NCBI GenBank assembly: GCA_900769985.1
Contig: CAAGIS010000236.1
Coordinates: forward strand, 1 to 14,238
Reading direction: 5' to 3'
Length of the DNA stretch: 14,238 nucleotides
From: Spirochaetia bacterium
GTDB lineage: Bacteria; Spirochaetota; Spirochaetia; Treponematales; Treponemataceae
Shown in pieces: positions 14,010 through 14,238 of the stretch. How positions within the stretch are numbered: the first letter of the stretch is position 1; each line of letters opens with the position of its first letter. A program made the translations under genes and the position numbers. The notes below the pieces were generated by a model. That model searched no databases. It was not told the DNA's origin and saw only the letters and a list, made by a program, of their open reading frames with translations.

Positions 14010-14147
14010 CTAGTTAGAAAGGGAGCGGACAAGACGGAAACCAAGGAGAATGCTACGGCTGCTGGCGAGGCTGCGGTCCCTGTAGTCCACCTCGCAGTAG
14101 TAGTCGTAGTCGTCCCAGCTGATATGCACCCAAAAAAGGTGACAGTT
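14010..14147 (-). pseudogene. Orphan C-terminal fragment, DGR variable-region-like
   Basis: Read on the minus strand, 14117-14010 encodes WDDYDYYCEVDYRDRS, LASSRSILL, then GFRLVRSLSN and a stop. The ending LGFRLVRS is the signature end of formylglycine-generating-enzyme/C-type-lectin fold proteins, and the C-x-V-x-x-R ... GFRLVR pattern is that of variable proteins diversified by diversity-generating retroelements in Treponema. Many codons are NAC or AGC types (GAC, TAC, AGC), as after adenine-directed change of AAC. The block is GC-rich against AT-rich flanks. The frame is closed upstream by TAA at 14148-14150, so the body of the gene is absent. It may be an orphan or displaced variable repeat, or simple gene decay. 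No reverse transcriptase is in the window. Confidence 0.55.
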
Positions 14148-14160
14148 TTAAAAGTCACTG

Positions 14161-14190
14161 GTGTCAATTTGGTGACACTTTTTATTTTTT
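14161..14190 (+). terminator. Plus-strand terminator without an upstream gene
   Basis: GTGTCA (14161-14166) / TGACAC (14173-14178), loop ATTTGG, followed by TTTTTATTTTTT. This is a good rho-independent terminator for plus-strand transcription, yet all genes and fragments in the last 1.3 kb read on the minus strand. The same stretch has further GTGAC/GTCAC pairing (14139-14157). GCTGT-AAT-ACAGC (14196-14208) is a small extra stem; nothing else is recognised to the end of the window. Confidence 0.65.
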
Positions 14191-14238
14191 AGTTAGCTGT
14201 AATACAGCATATTTATTTTACTGCAGCCGTTTGAGTGA

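Noticed and set aside
13977..14192. Plus-strand open frame with a Val-rich product
   Set aside because: It has no ribosome binding site and low-complexity VVVVVV arises from the complement of the GAC/TAC-rich minus-strand fragment.

Overview
The window looks like chromosome from an AT-rich, host-associated spirochaete of the Treponema type. This is inferred from style (low GC, AAGG/GGAG ribosome binding sites, SPase I signal peptides of a diderm), from a maltodextrin importer whose permeases carry large extra domains, and from interspersed repeats and a C-terminal ..GFRLVRS fragment of the kind seen in Treponema. The species cannot be fixed from the sequence alone.

Region by region. (1) 1-1770: a non-coding 22-bp phase-locked degenerate tandem array, then a PD-(D/E)XK 'Rpn/transposase' family gene (497-1369) flanked by two direct copies of an 81-nt hairpin repeat. 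(2) 1771-8701, all minus strand: a maltodextrin-use cluster transcribed malE > malF > malG, then a terminator and a secreted GH13 alpha-amylase. A candidate promoter lies at 8665-8701, hairpins lie between malE and malF, and malF/malG overlap by one base. No ATPase gene is present, so the importer presumably borrows a MalK/MsmX-type ATPase encoded elsewhere. MalF (806 aa) has a ~375-residue extracytoplasmic loop. MalG (367 aa) has an extra loop with two CxxCxGxG motifs like half of a DnaJ zinc-binding region. (3) 8743-9308: a GC-rich structured repeat element and an unknown ~141-aa gene whose ribosome binding site and ATG are out of frame with its body. (4) 9563-12086: plus-strand uracil salvage pair, an extended uracil phosphoribosyltransferase followed by a uracil permease, ended by a palindromic terminator shared with a convergent small gene. 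(5) 12097-14238: accessory territory with a small unknown gene, a promoter feeding a decayed AAA_14/DUF4143-type ATPase, the head of a second ATPase, a two-gene operon of unknown membrane proteins, and at the end a GC-rich orphan C-terminal fragment resembling the variable region of a diversity-generating retroelement target, followed by a large nested hairpin.

How it fits together: the amylase cuts starch or maltodextrins outside the inner membrane, MalE captures the products and MalFG imports them. The upp/uraA pair imports uracil and turns it into UMP. The two ends of the window show turnover by repeats, decayed genes and recombination. The most unusual features are the paired permease insertions, the phase-locked 22-bp array and the orphan variable-region-like segment.
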